Part shown: in pieces, positions 1 to 8,654 of the stretch
Position numbering within the stretch: position 1 is the stretch's first letter
Layout: every line of letters begins with the position of its first letter
Notes under the pieces: generated by a model
What the model was told of the DNA's origin: nothing
Database searches by the model: none
The model's input: the letters and a program-made list of their open reading frames with translations, nothing else
Translations under genes and position numbers: made by a program
Source: Microbacterium enclense
Lineage (GTDB): Bacteria; Actinomycetota; Actinomycetes; Actinomycetales; Microbacteriaceae
Direction: 5' to 3'
Length of the DNA stretch: 64,000 nucleotides
NCBI RefSeq assembly: GCF_001456955.1
Contig: NZ_KQ758473.1
Coordinates: 1-64,000, forward strand

Positions 1-18
1 CCGATGACTTGATAACAC
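1..18 (+). rRNA. 23S rRNA, extreme 3' end (partial)
   Basis: The first bases resemble the conserved tail of actinobacterial 23S rRNA that follows the 'GGTACTAAT' region, and they lie about 100 nt upstream of a 5S gene. Only the last nucleotides are in the window, so the exact 3' end is uncertain. Confidence 0.45.
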
Positions 19-49
19 ACCTGTTTTTGGTGCTTGCGTCCACTGAGTG

Positions 50-97
50 GTTCTCGATGTACGGTCGAGAACAACAACAATGAAACAATCGTTGTTG
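50..97 (+). other. 23S-5S spacer hairpins
   Basis: The spacer holds two short stems: GTTCTCGA (50-57) pairs with TCGAGAAC (65-72), and CAACAAC (72-78) pairs with GTTGTTG (91-97). Such structures are usual in the processing region of rRNA precursors. That role here is inferred. Confidence 0.5.
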
Positions 98-118
98 GTT
101 TACGAACACATCAATAGT

Positions 119-236
119 GTTTCGGCGGCCATAGCGAGAGGGAAACGCCCGGTCACATTCCGAACCCGGAAGCTAAGCCTCTCAGCGCCGATGGTACTGC
201 AGGGGGGACCCTGTGGGAGAGTAGGACACCGCCGGA
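119..236 (+). rRNA. rrf: 5S ribosomal RNA
   Basis: The segment carries the 5S hallmarks: a CGGCGG 5' arm pairing with CCGCCG at the 3' end, the 'CCGAACCCGGAAGCTAAG' type core, and a 'GGGAGAGTAGG' 3' part. Length is about 118 nt, as expected. It is the last gene of an rRNA operon that enters from the left and is followed at once by a strong hairpin. Ends are placed by pairing of the terminal stem and may be off by a base or two. Confidence 0.95.
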
Positions 237-246
237 CTTCCTTTAA

Positions 247-280
247 CGAAATGGCCACCCAACGCTGGGTGGCCATTTCG
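247..280 (+). terminator. rRNA operon terminator hairpin
   Basis: A perfect 15-bp stem (247-261 with 266-280) with a 4-nt ACGC loop begins about 10 nt after the 5S gene. The U-tract after it is weak, as is common in this GC-rich group. Confidence 0.85.
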
Positions 281-370
281 CATTTACGGACACAATCGCC
301 GGGCAGCGGACACCCGGCACAACCCCCGCGCGCGAGGGTGGGTGGGCCCTCCGCCCCACCCGCCGCGAAG

Positions 371-376
371 TACTGT
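371..376 (+). promoter_or_regulatory. -10 element TACTGT of a leaderless promoter
   Basis: TACTGT ends 6 nt before the GTG at 383. This is the spacing of a leaderless actinobacterial transcript, and it decides the start of the MFS gene. Confidence 0.55.
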
Positions 377-382
377 CGAACG

Positions 383-1588
383 GTGAGCGACTTCTCTGGA
401 CACCTCCCGGGGAGCCGCGCATACCGGCGACTGCTGATCGGACTCTTCTTCGGCGGTGTCGCGACTTTCGCGCAGCTGTACGCGACCCAGGCCGTGCTGC
501 CGGTCATCGCCGCAGACGTCGGAGCCTCTCCGTCGGGCGCGGCGCTGACGGTGTCGGCATCCACCCTCGGTCTGGCCGTGGCCGTCATCCCCTGGTCGAT
601 CGTCGCCGACCGGGTCGGCCGGGTGCCGGCCATGGCCATCGGCCTGATAGCCGCGACCCTTCTCGGCGGCATCACGCCGTTCGCGCACGATCTCGGCATC
701 CTGCTCGCCCTTCGTCTGCTCGAGGGCGCGGCGCTCGGGGCGGTACCCGCCGTCGCGCTCGCGTATCTGAGCGAAGAGGTCGACGCGCGCCACGTCGCCG
801 CGGCCGCGGGGTCCTACATCGCGGGCACCACGGTGGGCGGGCTGACCGGCCGCGTCGTCTCGGGGTGGGTCGCGGAGCTGGCCGGATGGCGGTGGGGCGT
901 GGCATCCGTCGTCTTCGTGTGCGTGGTGGCGGCGGCGCTCTTCCTGGCGCTCGTGCCGGCCGCCCGGGGTTTCGTGCCGGGCAGACTCCAGTCCGCACCG
1001 GGACCGTCGGTGCGGCGTCGGCTGTGGCTGAACCTCCGGTCACCGGTGCAGCTCGCTCTCTACGCGCAGGGCTTCCTGCTCATGGGGGCGTTCGTCGCGG
1101 TCTACAACTACCTCGGCTTCCATCTGAGCGAACCGCCCTTCTCCCTTCCGCCCGTGGTGATCACGCTGCTGTTCCTGGCCTACCTGGCGGGAACGGTGTC
1201 CTCCCCGCGCGCGGGAGCGCTGGCGGTCAGGCACGGTCGGCTCCCGGTCCTGCTGGCCTGCGCTGGGGTGATGACGGGTGGTGTCGCTCTGATGTTCGTC
1301 CCGGCCACGGCGGCGGCGGTCGTGGGACTGGTCGCCTTCACGGCGGGATTCTTCGGCGCGCACGCCGTGGCATCCGGATGGACGCCGGTCGCGGCGGACC
1401 CGCGGGCTCGCGCCCAGGCGTCGTCGCTGTACTACTTGGGCTACTACGCCGGTTCGAGCGTCTTCGGGTGGGCGCTGGGCCTGGTCTTCGGCGCGGCGGG
1501 GTGGGGATGGTTCCTCGGGGCTGTGCTCGCGATGTGCGTCGTGGCGATGGGGCTCGCCTTCGCCGCCCTGCGGCCCGTCTCACCCTGA
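383..1588 (+). CDS. MFS transporter
   Basis: A 401-aa protein made almost wholly of hydrophobic helices, consistent with 12 transmembrane segments of the major facilitator superfamily. The motif after the second helix (SIVADRVGRVPAMAIG, near residues 72-87) is the classic MFS motif A loop, and the N-terminal 'FAQLYATQAVLP' is typical of YnfM/AraJ-like drug or sugar exporters in the inner membrane. The open frame reaches further upstream, through the 5S gene, so the GTG at 383 was chosen: it lies 6 nt after a -10-like TACTGT and is followed by a short cytoplasmic tail and the first helix. The substrate cannot be read from the sequence. Confidence 0.85.
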   Translation: MSDFSGHLPGSRAYRRLLIGLFFGGVATFAQLYATQAVLPVIAADVGASPSGAALTVSASTLGLAVAVIPWSIVADRVGRVPAMAIGLIAATLLGGITPFAHDLGILLALRLLEGAALGAVPAVALAYLSEEVDARHVAAAAGSYIAGTTVGGLTGRVVSGWVAELAGWRWGVASVVFVCVVAAALFLALVPAARGFVPGRLQSAPGPSVRRRLWLNLRSPVQLALYAQGFLLMGAFVAVYNYLGFHLSEPPFSLPPVVITLLFLAYLAGTVSSPRAGALAVRHGRLPVLLACAGVMTGGVALMFVPATAAAVVGLVAFTAGFFGAHAVASGWTPVAADPRARAQASSLYYLGYYAGSSVFGWALGLVFGAAGWGWFLGAVLAMCVVAMGLAFAALRPVSP

Positions 1589-1634
1589 GCGGAACAGTCC
1601 CGGTTTTCGTCGTTCAGGTCAATGCCTCCGTGCG

Positions 1635-1657
1635 TTGTCGGTGCGACCGACTAGCGT
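1635..1657 (+). promoter_or_regulatory. PafBC/RecA-NDp-type DNA-damage promoter
   Basis: TTGTCGGTG (1635-1643), an 8-nt spacer, then TAGCGT (1652-1657) fits the published actinobacterial consensus tTGTCRgtg-N8-TAnnnT without a mismatch. It points at the GH13-like gene starting at 1684. The predicted transcript start near 1664 would leave a leader of about 20 nt containing the GGGAGG ribosome site. Confidence 0.7.
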
Positions 1658-1683
1658 CGATGAAGACGTGAGGGAGGTCGGGA

Positions 1684-3969
1684 GTGGACGATGCCGGCGA
1701 GCGCAGCATGACGGACGACGAGAGGGCGGAGTCGGTAGCGGTCGATGCCGAAGAGGCGGTCGAGACGGTGACCGAGATCAGTTACGACGAGCAGCGCTAT
1801 CCGGCACGTCCGCGGCGATTGCGCCCGCGCGACCAGTTCCGCGGCGGCACGCTGCGTCGTTTTCTCACCGACCCGCGCAATGCCAACGGTCTGAACCCGT
1901 CGTACGTCGAGTGGCTCGTCCGGCAGTCGATGCTGAAGGACGCCGACGTCTTGAGCCGGCAGTTGTCGGGGCAGCCGTCGATGTGGCGGAACCCGTACGC
2001 GCGTCCCGATGCCCGGCGGGCGATCGAATCCACCGACGTGTGGTTCACCGCGTACCCCATCTCGCTCATCACCCGGCCGGGAGAGTCCTTCCTCGACGCC
2101 CTCGGTGACGAGGCGCTGTGGGAGGCTTTCGAGTGGGTCGGCATCAACGGCATCCACACCGGTCCGGTCAAGCGGGCGGGCGGGATCACGGGATGGCAGG
2201 AGACTCCGAGCGTCGACGGGCACTTCGACCGCATCAGCACCCAGATCGACCCCGAGTTCGGCGACGAGAATGCCTTCCGGCGCGTGGCGGATATGGCGGA
2301 GGCGCACGGTGGCAGCGTGATCGACGACATCGTGCCCGGTCACACGGGCAAGGGGGCGGACTTCCGCCTCGCGGAGATGGCCTTTAAGGATTACCCCGGC
2401 ATCTACCACATGGTCGAGATCCCTCGCGAGGACTGGGAGTTGCTGCCCGACGTGCCCGCGGGACGAGACTCGGTCAACCTCGATGCCGAGACCGAGCGTG
2501 AGCTCAGCGCCCGTGGGTACATCATCGGCGAGTTGCAGCGCGTGATCTTCTACACGCCCGGGGTGAAAGAGACCAACTGGAGCGTGACGGCGCCCGTCGT
2601 CGGTGTCGACGGTCTCGAGCGCCGGTGGGTCTACCTGCACTACTTCAAGGAGGGTCAGCCGTCGATCAACTGGCTCGACCCGACCTTCGCGGGCATGCGT
2701 CTCGTCATCGGCGACGCCTTGCACTCCCTCGGCGATCTGGGGACGAGTGCACTCCGCCTGGACGCGAACGGCTTCCTCGGGGTGGAGAAGAGCGCGGAGG
2801 GGCTGCCGGCGTGGTCGGAGGGTCACCCCCTCTCGCACGCCGCGAATCACATCATCGCGGGCATGGTGAGAAAGGTCGGCGGCTTCACGTTCCAGGAGCT
2901 CAACCTGACGATGGAGGACATCCGCGACACCGGTGCGGTCGGGGCCGATCTGTCGTACGACTTCGTCACGCGTCCGGGCTATCACCACGCTCTCGCCACG
3001 GCGAACACGGAGTTCCTGCGGCTCGCGCTGAACACCGCGCTCGAGACCGGGGTCGAGCCCGTGCAACTCGTGCACGGCATGCAGAACCACGACGAGCTGA
3101 CCTACGAGCTCGTGCACTGGGCGACGACGCACCGCGACACGGTCTATCCCTTCCGTCACGCCGAGCACACGGGAGGGGAGATCGCCGAGATGGTGCGCGC
3201 GGACCTGACCGAGAAGCTCACCGTCGAGGCCGATTACAACCTCGTCTTTACACAGAACGGGATCGCCTGCACGACGGCATCCCTCATCGCCGCCACCCAG
3301 GGGAAGGCGACGCTCGGCGACATCACCGACGCCGACGTCCCCGCCATCCGCGACGCGCACCTGCTGCTGGCGAAGTACAACTCGTGGCAGCCCGGGGTGT
3401 TCGCCCTGTCGGGGTGGGATCTCACCGGCTCGCTGACGCTTCCCGCCGACGAGGTGCGCCACCTCATCTCGTCGGGTGACACGCGTTGGATCGAGCGAGG
3501 CGCCCACGACCTGCTCGACGTCGCTCCCGAGGCGGCGTCATCGGTCTCGGGGATGCCGCGTGCGCGGTCGCTCTACGGATCTCTCGGTGATCAGCAGGCG
3601 GACCCGGAATCGTTCCTGTCGGGGCTGCGGGACGTGCTCCGCATCCGCGGCGAGCACGGTATCGCCATCGCCTCGCAGGTCGACATCCCGCAGGTGGGTC
3701 ACCCCAGCATGCTCGTTCTGGTGCACCGACTCGACGGAGGCGATCGTCGCGCGGACGACGCGCCGCTGCAGATCACGGTGCTGAATTTCTCGGGCGAGAC
3801 CATCGAGGGCACGGTGCGCTCGGAGTATCTCGTGCCGCAGAGCACCGCGGTGGATGCCGCGACGCGCGAGGTCGTCGGTCGTGTCGACGAGCTGCAGAGC
3901 TTCTCGCTCGAACTCGGCCCGTACGCGGGACTGTTCCTTCTGCTGGAGGCCCCCGAGAGCGACGACTGA
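1684..3969 (+). CDS. GH13 family trehalose-synthase-like glycosidase/transglycosylase
   Basis: A 761-aa protein with the GH13 active-site regions in order: 'LRLDANGF' with the nucleophile Asp near residue 360, 'FQELN' with the acid/base Glu near 405, and 'NHDELT' with the transition-state Asp near 470. The 'EXN' and 'NHDELT' forms are those of maltose alpha-glucosyltransferase (trehalose synthase). However, the N-terminal 100 residues and the 'PGHTGKGADFR' region differ from ordinary TreS, so it may act on another alpha-glucan or disaccharide. A C-terminal beta-sandwich of about 120 residues follows. There is no signal peptide, so it is cytoplasmic. GTG 1684 has GGGAGG 7 nt upstream; an ATG at 1708 is the alternative. 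The promoter looks DNA-damage-responsive (1635-1657), which is unusual for such an enzyme. Confidence 0.85.
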   Translation: MDDAGERSMTDDERAESVAVDAEEAVETVTEISYDEQRYPARPRRLRPRDQFRGGTLRRFLTDPRNANGLNPSYVEWLVRQSMLKDADVLSRQLSGQPSMWRNPYARPDARRAIESTDVWFTAYPISLITRPGESFLDALGDEALWEAFEWVGINGIHTGPVKRAGGITGWQETPSVDGHFDRISTQIDPEFGDENAFRRVADMAEAHGGSVIDDIVPGHTGKGADFRLAEMAFKDYPGIYHMVEIPREDWELLPDVPAGRDSVNLDAETERELSARGYIIGELQRVIFYTPGVKETNWSVTAPVVGVDGLERRWVYLHYFKEGQPSINWLDPTFAGMRLVIGDALHSLGDLGTSALRLDANGFLGVEKSAEGLPAWSEGHPLSHAANHIIAGMVRKVGGFTFQELNLTMEDIRDTGAVGADLSYDFVTRPGYHHALATANTEFLRLALNTALETGVEPVQLVHGMQNHDELTYELVHWATTHRDTVYPFRHAEHTGGEIAEMVRADLTEKLTVEADYNLVFTQNGIACTTASLIAATQGKATLGDITDADVPAIRDAHLLLAKYNSWQPGVFALSGWDLTGSLTLPADEVRHLISSGDTRWIERGAHDLLDVAPEAASSVSGMPRARSLYGSLGDQQADPESFLSGLRDVLRIRGEHGIAIASQVDIPQVGHPSMLVLVHRLDGGDRRADDAPLQITVLNFSGETIEGTVRSEYLVPQSTAVDAATREVVGRVDELQSFSLELGPYAGLFLLLEAPESDD

Positions 3970-3973
3970 GCCG

Positions 3974-3996
3974 ATGTCGGGGGTCGGGCGTAGCGT
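3974..3996 (+). promoter_or_regulatory. PafBC/RecA-NDp-type promoter of the GIY-YIG gene
   Basis: ATGTCGGGG (3974-3982), 8 nt, TAGCGT (3991-3996), then 6 nt to the ATG at 4003. Architecture and spacing are identical to the uvrA and uvrB promoters in this window. Confidence 0.7.
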
Positions 3997-4002
3997 GAAC
4001 GC

Positions 4003-4554
4003 ATGCCCGCCCCCGTCTGTCTCGTCGACGAGTGCGCCGGAGCGGTGATGCCCTTCGCGCCCGTGGCGCTGTGCGCGTGGCACGCTGCGGTGAGCGCGGA
4101 CTGGGTGACCGCGCACGACGGGGTGACCGACGTCCTCCCGGCACCCTGCCGACTGTGCGGATCGCGGCTGGGGGTGCGATGGCCGAGCGGGTGGCTCTGC
4201 GCGGTCTGCGAGTGGCGGATCGGCGACCCGGTCGACGACGAACTGCCCCCGCCCCGCGTCGATGTCGTGTACTACCTCCGGTACGGCGACCGTATCAAAA
4301 TCGGCACGACGGCGCAGCCCCGCCGGCGACTCGCCGCCATCTGGCACGATGAGCTGCTCGCCTTCGAACGCGGCGACCGCATGGTCGAGAGGCGACGGCA
4401 TGCGCTCTTCGCCGAAGAACGGTTCGAGCGCACGGAATGGTTCCGGCGATCGCCGGCCCTCGACGCGCACGTGGCTTCCCTGGCTGCCGGAGTCGATGAT
4501 CCGTGGGCGCTCTTCGCCCGATGGACGAGTGAGGCGATCGCGAGGCGGGGCTGA
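4003..4554 (+). CDS. Zinc-ribbon GIY-YIG family protein (T5orf172/MUG113-like)
   Basis: A 183-aa protein. The N-terminal half has paired metal-binding motifs: C6/C11 with C24/H27, and C49xxC52 with C66xxC69. The C-terminal half matches the GIY-YIG subgroup with a 'YYL...IKIG' core (residues 90-101), a conserved Arg/Leu helix (RRRL, 107-110) and the 'E...H..F......EWF' block (129-147) of T5orf172/MUG113 domains. These folds are nucleases or DNA-binding modules. It starts 34 nt after the GH13 stop, from its own leaderless promoter of DNA-damage type. A role in DNA repair or processing is inferred from domain plus promoter. The start is well fixed by the -10 spacing. Confidence 0.82.
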   Translation: MPAPVCLVDECAGAVMPFAPVALCAWHAAVSADWVTAHDGVTDVLPAPCRLCGSRLGVRWPSGWLCAVCEWRIGDPVDDELPPPRVDVVYYLRYGDRIKIGTTAQPRRRLAAIWHDELLAFERGDRMVERRRHALFAEERFERTEWFRRSPALDAHVASLAAGVDDPWALFARWTSEAIARRG

Positions 4555-4644
4555 GGAACACTCCCTCCCACCGGCGGCAAGCCCCCGTCCCCGGTCCCGC
4601 GTCGCGTCTACCGTGGGAGGACACGACGCGGAAGGTGATGCAGC

Positions 4645-5310
4645 ATGGGCTTTCTCGACCGACTCTTCGGCTCCGGTGACGACACGCCGCCGCGCACGTC
4701 GGCGGCACCTCGACCGACCGCGAGCGACTCGCGCGACGCCGACGGGCGCTACGCGCCGCCGCCGGCCGGGGGCGGTGCGCCCGTGGCATCCGGGTCGGAC
4801 GAGGACCGGCAGGCGGTCGAGCGCTATCGGTACCTCTTGCGGACGGCCCCGCCGGAGACCGTGGAGCAGGTGCACGCCGAGGCGTTCGGCAAGCTGACGC
4901 CGGCACAGCGTCAGCAGGTGCTCCAGGATCTGTCATCGGGGCTGGCGCCGTCCGAGCGCCCCGCGAACGACGATCCCGCGACGCTCGCCCGCGCGGCGAC
5001 CCGCGCGGAGTACTCGCAGCCGGGCTTCATGGAGCGCACGTTCGGCGGGAGATCCTTCGCGGGCGGCCCGGGCTTCGGTTCGGTGCTGGGCGCGTCGATG
5101 CTCGGCACCATCGGCGGCTACGTGGTCGGATCGGCGCTGGTCGGGGCGATGTTCGACCCCGGCTACGACGCCGGCTACGCCGACGGCGCGGCGGCCGAGG
5201 CCGGGGCGGGGGACATGGGGGCGACGGATGCCGGCGCGGTCGACCCGGGCGCCGGCGGCGACGTCGGGGCGGACTTCGGCGGCGATTTCGGCGGGGACTT
5301 CGGGTTCTGA
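4645..5310 (+). CDS. Glycine-rich protein with one hydrophobic segment, function unknown
   Basis: A 221-aa protein. Residues 1-50 are polar and low-complexity. Residues 55-90 form a helical stretch ('VERYRYLLRTAPPETV'). Residues 145-175 form a Gly/Ala-rich hydrophobic segment that could cross the membrane once, and the tail ends in repeated G-D-F-G units. A good ribosome site (GAAGGTGA, 4631-4638) supports the ATG at 4645. Homologues in Microbacteriaceae are sometimes labelled 'cation-transporting ATPase', but no ATPase motif is present, so that name should not be used. It lies between the GIY-YIG gene and coaE. Confidence 0.72.
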   Translation: MGFLDRLFGSGDDTPPRTSAAPRPTASDSRDADGRYAPPPAGGGAPVASGSDEDRQAVERYRYLLRTAPPETVEQVHAEAFGKLTPAQRQQVLQDLSSGLAPSERPANDDPATLARAATRAEYSQPGFMERTFGGRSFAGGPGFGSVLGASMLGTIGGYVVGSALVGAMFDPGYDAGYADGAAAEAGAGDMGATDAGAVDPGAGGDVGADFGGDFGGDFGF

Positions 5311-5321
5311 TCCGCCGGGAG

Positions 5322-5351
5322 CGCCCGTGCGGGGTCCGCCGCGGACGGGCG
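5322..5351 (+). terminator. Possible hairpin terminator
   Basis: CGCCCGT (5322-5328) pairs with ACGGGCG (5345-5351) between the glycine-rich gene and coaE. There is no U-tract. It could equally be a leader structure. Confidence 0.4.
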
Positions 5352-5372
5352 GGGATGTGGCATCCTCGACGG

Positions 5373-5975
5373 GTGCCTCTTCTCGCGCTGACGGGTGGGA
5401 TCGCCTCGGGCAAGTCCACCATCGCGACCGCCCTCGCCGACCACGGAGCCGTCGTCGTCGACGCCGACGCCATCGTGCGGGAGGTGCAGTCGCCCGGATC
5501 GGATGTCCTCGAGGCGATCGCCGGCGAGTTCGGTGCCGACGTCGTCCGCGCCGACGGTTCGCTCGACCGACCCGCGCTCGGCGCACGGGTCTTCGGCCGG
5601 CCCGACCGGCTCGCGGCGCTGAACGCCCTCGTGCACCCCGCCGTCCGGACGGAGTCGCAGCGGCGCTTCGACGCCGCGCTCGCCGCGAATCCGGATGCCG
5701 TCGTCGTGTACGACGTGCCCCTGCTCGCCGAAGCGCGTGCCGGTGACGCGTGGGACCTCGTCGTGGTCGCGCATGCGCCCGTCGAGGAGCGCGTGCGACG
5801 GCTCGTCTCGATCCGTGGCCTCAGCGAGGCCGACGCGCGCGCTCGCATCGGCTCTCAGGCGAGCGACGAGGAGCGCCTGGCGCTCGCCGACGTCGTGATC
5901 GACACGAGCACGACACTGGAGGCCACGCGGCGGCAGGTCGACGAGCTCTGGGAGCGTGTCGCCCGCTCGTCGTGA
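5373..5975 (+). CDS. coaE: Dephospho-CoA kinase
   Basis: A 200-aa cytoplasmic kinase that phosphorylates the 3'-OH of dephospho-CoA in the last step of coenzyme A synthesis. The P-loop GGIASGKS lies at residues 8-15, followed by the '[11 protein letters not shown]' and '[10 protein letters not shown]' motifs of CoaE and a lid region with '[15 protein letters not shown]'. The GTG at 5373 puts the P-loop at the usual distance from the N-terminus; an upstream ATG at 5355 would add six unlikely residues. It lies 80 nt upstream of uvrB, which has its own promoter. Confidence 0.93.
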   Translation: MPLLALTGGIASGKSTIATALADHGAVVVDADAIVREVQSPGSDVLEAIAGEFGADVVRADGSLDRPALGARVFGRPDRLAALNALVHPAVRTESQRRFDAALAANPDAVVVYDVPLLAEARAGDAWDLVVVAHAPVEERVRRLVSIRGLSEADARARIGSQASDEERLALADVVIDTSTTLEATRRQVDELWERVARSS

Positions 5976-6025
5976 GGCTGCCCGGGCGCCTTCCGCTCGC
6001 GCACGGCGAACGCAACCCGACCCCG

Positions 6026-6048
6026 ATGTCGGAGGCCCCGCCTACGCT
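6026..6048 (+). promoter_or_regulatory. PafBC/RecA-NDp-type promoter of uvrB
   Basis: ATGTCGGAG (6026-6034), an 8-nt spacer, TACGCT (6043-6048), then 6 nt to the ATG at 6055. The transcript should be leaderless. uvrB belongs to the LexA-independent damage regulon in mycobacteria, so this site is expected. Confidence 0.75.
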
Positions 6049-6054
6049 GGAATC

Positions 6055-8124
6055 ATGCAGGCAACGCGTTCCGTCCGCCCCTTCGAGGTCGTCAGCGAAT
6101 ACTCGCCGTCCGGCGATCAACCCCAGGCGATCGCCGATCTCGCGGCGCGCATCAACGCCGGTGAGACCGACGTGGTTCTGCTCGGCGCGACCGGTACCGG
6201 AAAGTCGGCGACGACGGCCTGGCTGGTCGAGCAGGTGCAGCGCCCCACGCTCGTGCTCGCGCACAACAAGACCCTCGCCGCCCAGCTGGCGAACGAGTTC
6301 CGCGAGCTGATGCCGAACAACGCGGTGGAGTACTTCGTCTCGTACTACGACTACTACCAACCCGAGGCGTACGTGCCGCAGACCGACACCTTCATCGAGA
6401 AGGACTCCTCGATCAACGCCGAGGTCGAGCGCCTGCGCCACTCGACCACGAACTCGCTGCTGTCGCGGCGCGACGTCGTGGTGGTGTCGACGGTGTCGTG
6501 CATCTACGGTCTCGGTGCGCCCGAAGAGTACCTGCGCGCCATGGTCGCCCTGCAGGTGGGGGAGCGCTACGACCGCGACGCGCTCATCCGCAAGTTCATC
6601 TCGATGCAGTACAACCGCAACGACGTCGACTTCTCGCGCGGCAACTTCCGCGTGCGCGGCGACACGATCGAGATCATCCCCGTGTACGAGGAGTACGCGA
6701 TCCGCATCGAGATGTTCGGCGACGAGATCGAGGCGCTGTACACGCTGCATCCTCTGACCGGAGACGTCATCGAGAAGATGGACTCCGTGCCGATCTTCCC
6801 GGCCTCTCACTACGTCGCCGGCACAGAGACGGTGCAGCGCGCCATCGGCACCATCGAGCACGAGCTCGAGGAGCGCCTGAAGGAGTTCGAGTCGCAGGGC
6901 AAACTGCTCGAGGCGCAGCGCCTCCGCATGCGCACGACCTTCGACCTCGAGATGCTGCAGCAGCTCGGGTTCTGCTCGGGTATCGAGAACTACTCGCGGC
7001 ACATGGACGGACGCATGCCCGGCGACCCCCCGCACACCCTGCTCGACTTCTTCCCCGACGACTTCCTGCTCGTGATCGACGAGTCGCACGTGACCGTCCC
7101 GCAGATCGGCGCGATGTACGAGGGAGACGCCTCGCGCAAGCGCACGCTGGTCGAGCACGGCTTCCGGCTGCCCAGCGCCATGGACAACCGCCCGCTGCGG
7201 TGGGACGAGTTCAAGGAGCGCGTCGGACAGACCGTCTACCTCTCGGCGACCCCGGGACGCTACGAGATGGGTATCGCAGACGGGGTGGTCGAGCAGATCA
7301 TCCGCCCGACCGGCTTGGTCGATCCCGAGATCATCGTGAAGCCTTCCAAGGGGCAGATCGACGACCTGCTCGAGGAGATCCGCGTGCGCGTGGAGCGCGA
7401 CGAGCGCGTGCTCGTCACGACCCTCACGAAGAAGATGGCCGAAGAGCTGACCGACTTCCTCGGCGAGCACGGTGTGCGCGTGCGCTACCTGCACTCCGAC
7501 GTCGACACCCTGCGCCGCGTCGAGCTGCTGACCGAGCTGCGCGCGGGCGTCTACGACGTGCTCGTCGGCATCAACCTGCTGCGAGAAGGACTCGACCTGC
7601 CCGAGGTGTCGCTCGTGGCGATCCTGGATGCCGACAAAGAGGGGTTCCTGCGCAGCGGTACCTCTCTCATCCAGACCATCGGCCGCGCCGCGCGAAACGT
7701 GTCGGGTCAGGTGCACATGTACGCCGACAAGATCACCGACTCCATGCGCAACGCGATCGACGAGACCGAACGCCGCCGCGAGAAGCAGATCGCGTACAAC
7801 ACCGAGAACGGCATCGATCCGCAGCCCCTGCGCAAGAAGATCGCCGACATCACCGAGGTGCTGAACCGGGAAGCCACCGACACGAAGAAGCTCCTCGCTC
7901 GCAACGACAAGGCGAGCAAGGGCAAGGCGCCGACACCGTCGCTGCGGCGCACGGGCATCGCCGCCGAGGGCGCCGATCAGCTGGAGTCGACGATCGCCGA
8001 TCTGACGCAGCAGATGCTGGCCGCGGCGGCCGAGCTCAAGTTCGAACTGGCCGGGCGGCTTCGCGACGAGGTGCAGGACATGAAGAAGGAACTGCGGGCG
8101 ATGGAGCGGGCCGGGCACGCCTGA
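6055..8124 (+). CDS. uvrB: Excinuclease ABC subunit B
   Basis: A 689-aa helicase-like subunit of nucleotide excision repair that receives damaged DNA from UvrA and positions UvrC. Walker A GATGTGKS lies at residues 44-51. The strand-clamping beta-hairpin with its Tyr-rich '[10 protein letters not shown]' starts near residue 97. A 'DESH' helicase motif II, motif VI 'QTIGRAARN', and a C-terminal UVR motif that contacts UvrC complete it. Length is normal. The longer open frame upstream is ruled out because the leaderless promoter places the start exactly at 6055. It is close to uvrA-uvrC but separately transcribed, and it shares the same promoter type with uvrA. Confidence 0.97.
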   Translation: MQATRSVRPFEVVSEYSPSGDQPQAIADLAARINAGETDVVLLGATGTGKSATTAWLVEQVQRPTLVLAHNKTLAAQLANEFRELMPNNAVEYFVSYYDYYQPEAYVPQTDTFIEKDSSINAEVERLRHSTTNSLLSRRDVVVVSTVSCIYGLGAPEEYLRAMVALQVGERYDRDALIRKFISMQYNRNDVDFSRGNFRVRGDTIEIIPVYEEYAIRIEMFGDEIEALYTLHPLTGDVIEKMDSVPIFPASHYVAGTETVQRAIGTIEHELEERLKEFESQGKLLEAQRLRMRTTFDLEMLQQLGFCSGIENYSRHMDGRMPGDPPHTLLDFFPDDFLLVIDESHVTVPQIGAMYEGDASRKRTLVEHGFRLPSAMDNRPLRWDEFKERVGQTVYLSATPGRYEMGIADGVVEQIIRPTGLVDPEIIVKPSKGQIDDLLEEIRVRVERDERVLVTTLTKKMAEELTDFLGEHGVRVRYLHSDVDTLRRVELLTELRAGVYDVLVGINLLREGLDLPEVSLVAILDADKEGFLRSGTSLIQTIGRAARNVSGQVHMYADKITDSMRNAIDETERRREKQIAYNTENGIDPQPLRKKIADITEVLNREATDTKKLLARNDKASKGKAPTPSLRRTGIAAEGADQLESTIADLTQQMLAAAAELKFELAGRLRDEVQDMKKELRAMERAGHA

Positions 8125-8138
8125 GCCGGGGCGCGATC

Positions 8139-8561
8139 ATGGACCAGCGGCTGACTCTCGTCACCCTCGGCGTGCACGATCTCTCACGCGCGCTCGCGTT
8201 CTACGAAGCCCTCGGCTGGAAAGCGCACGCGGCATCCGTCGACGGCGAGGTGGCGTTCTTCGACACCGGGGGAATGGTGGTCGCGCTCTGGGGCCGCGCG
8301 AAGCTCGCCGACGACTCCGGCGTCGACGACCGCGGCGGGTGGGGTGGCGTGACGCTCGCGCACAACGTCGCAGAGCCCGCACAGGTCGACGCGATCCTGG
8401 CCGCCGCCCGCGCGGCGGGTGCAGTGGTGGCGCGGCCGGCGGCGCCGACCCCGTGGGGCGGATACTCGGGGGTCTTCCTCGACCCCGACGGGCACCCGTG
8501 GGAGGTCGCCGTCAATCCCGGGTGGCCTCTGGATGCGGACGGGCGGCCGCACCTGGGTTGA
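8139..8561 (+). CDS. VOC family protein (glyoxalase/bleomycin-resistance fold)
   Basis: A 140-aa protein with the paired beta-alpha-beta-beta-beta modules of the vicinal-oxygen-chelate superfamily. 'VTLGVHDLSRALAFYEALGW' (residues 6-25) and 'YSGVFLDPDGHPWEVA' (near 108-123) are the usual signatures, with the latter supplying the metal-binding Glu position. VOC members include glyoxalases, dioxygenases and antibiotic-binding proteins, and the specific reaction cannot be assigned. It starts 14 nt after uvrB and is probably co-transcribed with it, hence possibly damage-induced. No strong ribosome site is visible. Confidence 0.85.
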   Translation: MDQRLTLVTLGVHDLSRALAFYEALGWKAHAASVDGEVAFFDTGGMVVALWGRAKLADDSGVDDRGGWGGVTLAHNVAEPAQVDAILAAARAAGAVVARPAAPTPWGGYSGVFLDPDGHPWEVAVNPGWPLDADGRPHLG

Positions 8562-8654
8562 GGGCGCGCGTCGAGTGATGTGCCCGATTCGACCTGAGAC
8601 GACCGGTGAACAAGCGCTCTCCGCGGGACCGCGAGACCGGCGAGGCGGGTCCGC

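Noticed and set aside
47-382. N-terminal extension of the MFS gene through the 5S rRNA
   Set aside because: The frame is open but overlaps the 5S gene and its terminator, and the added residues are not membrane-protein-like. The start at 383 follows a -10 element.
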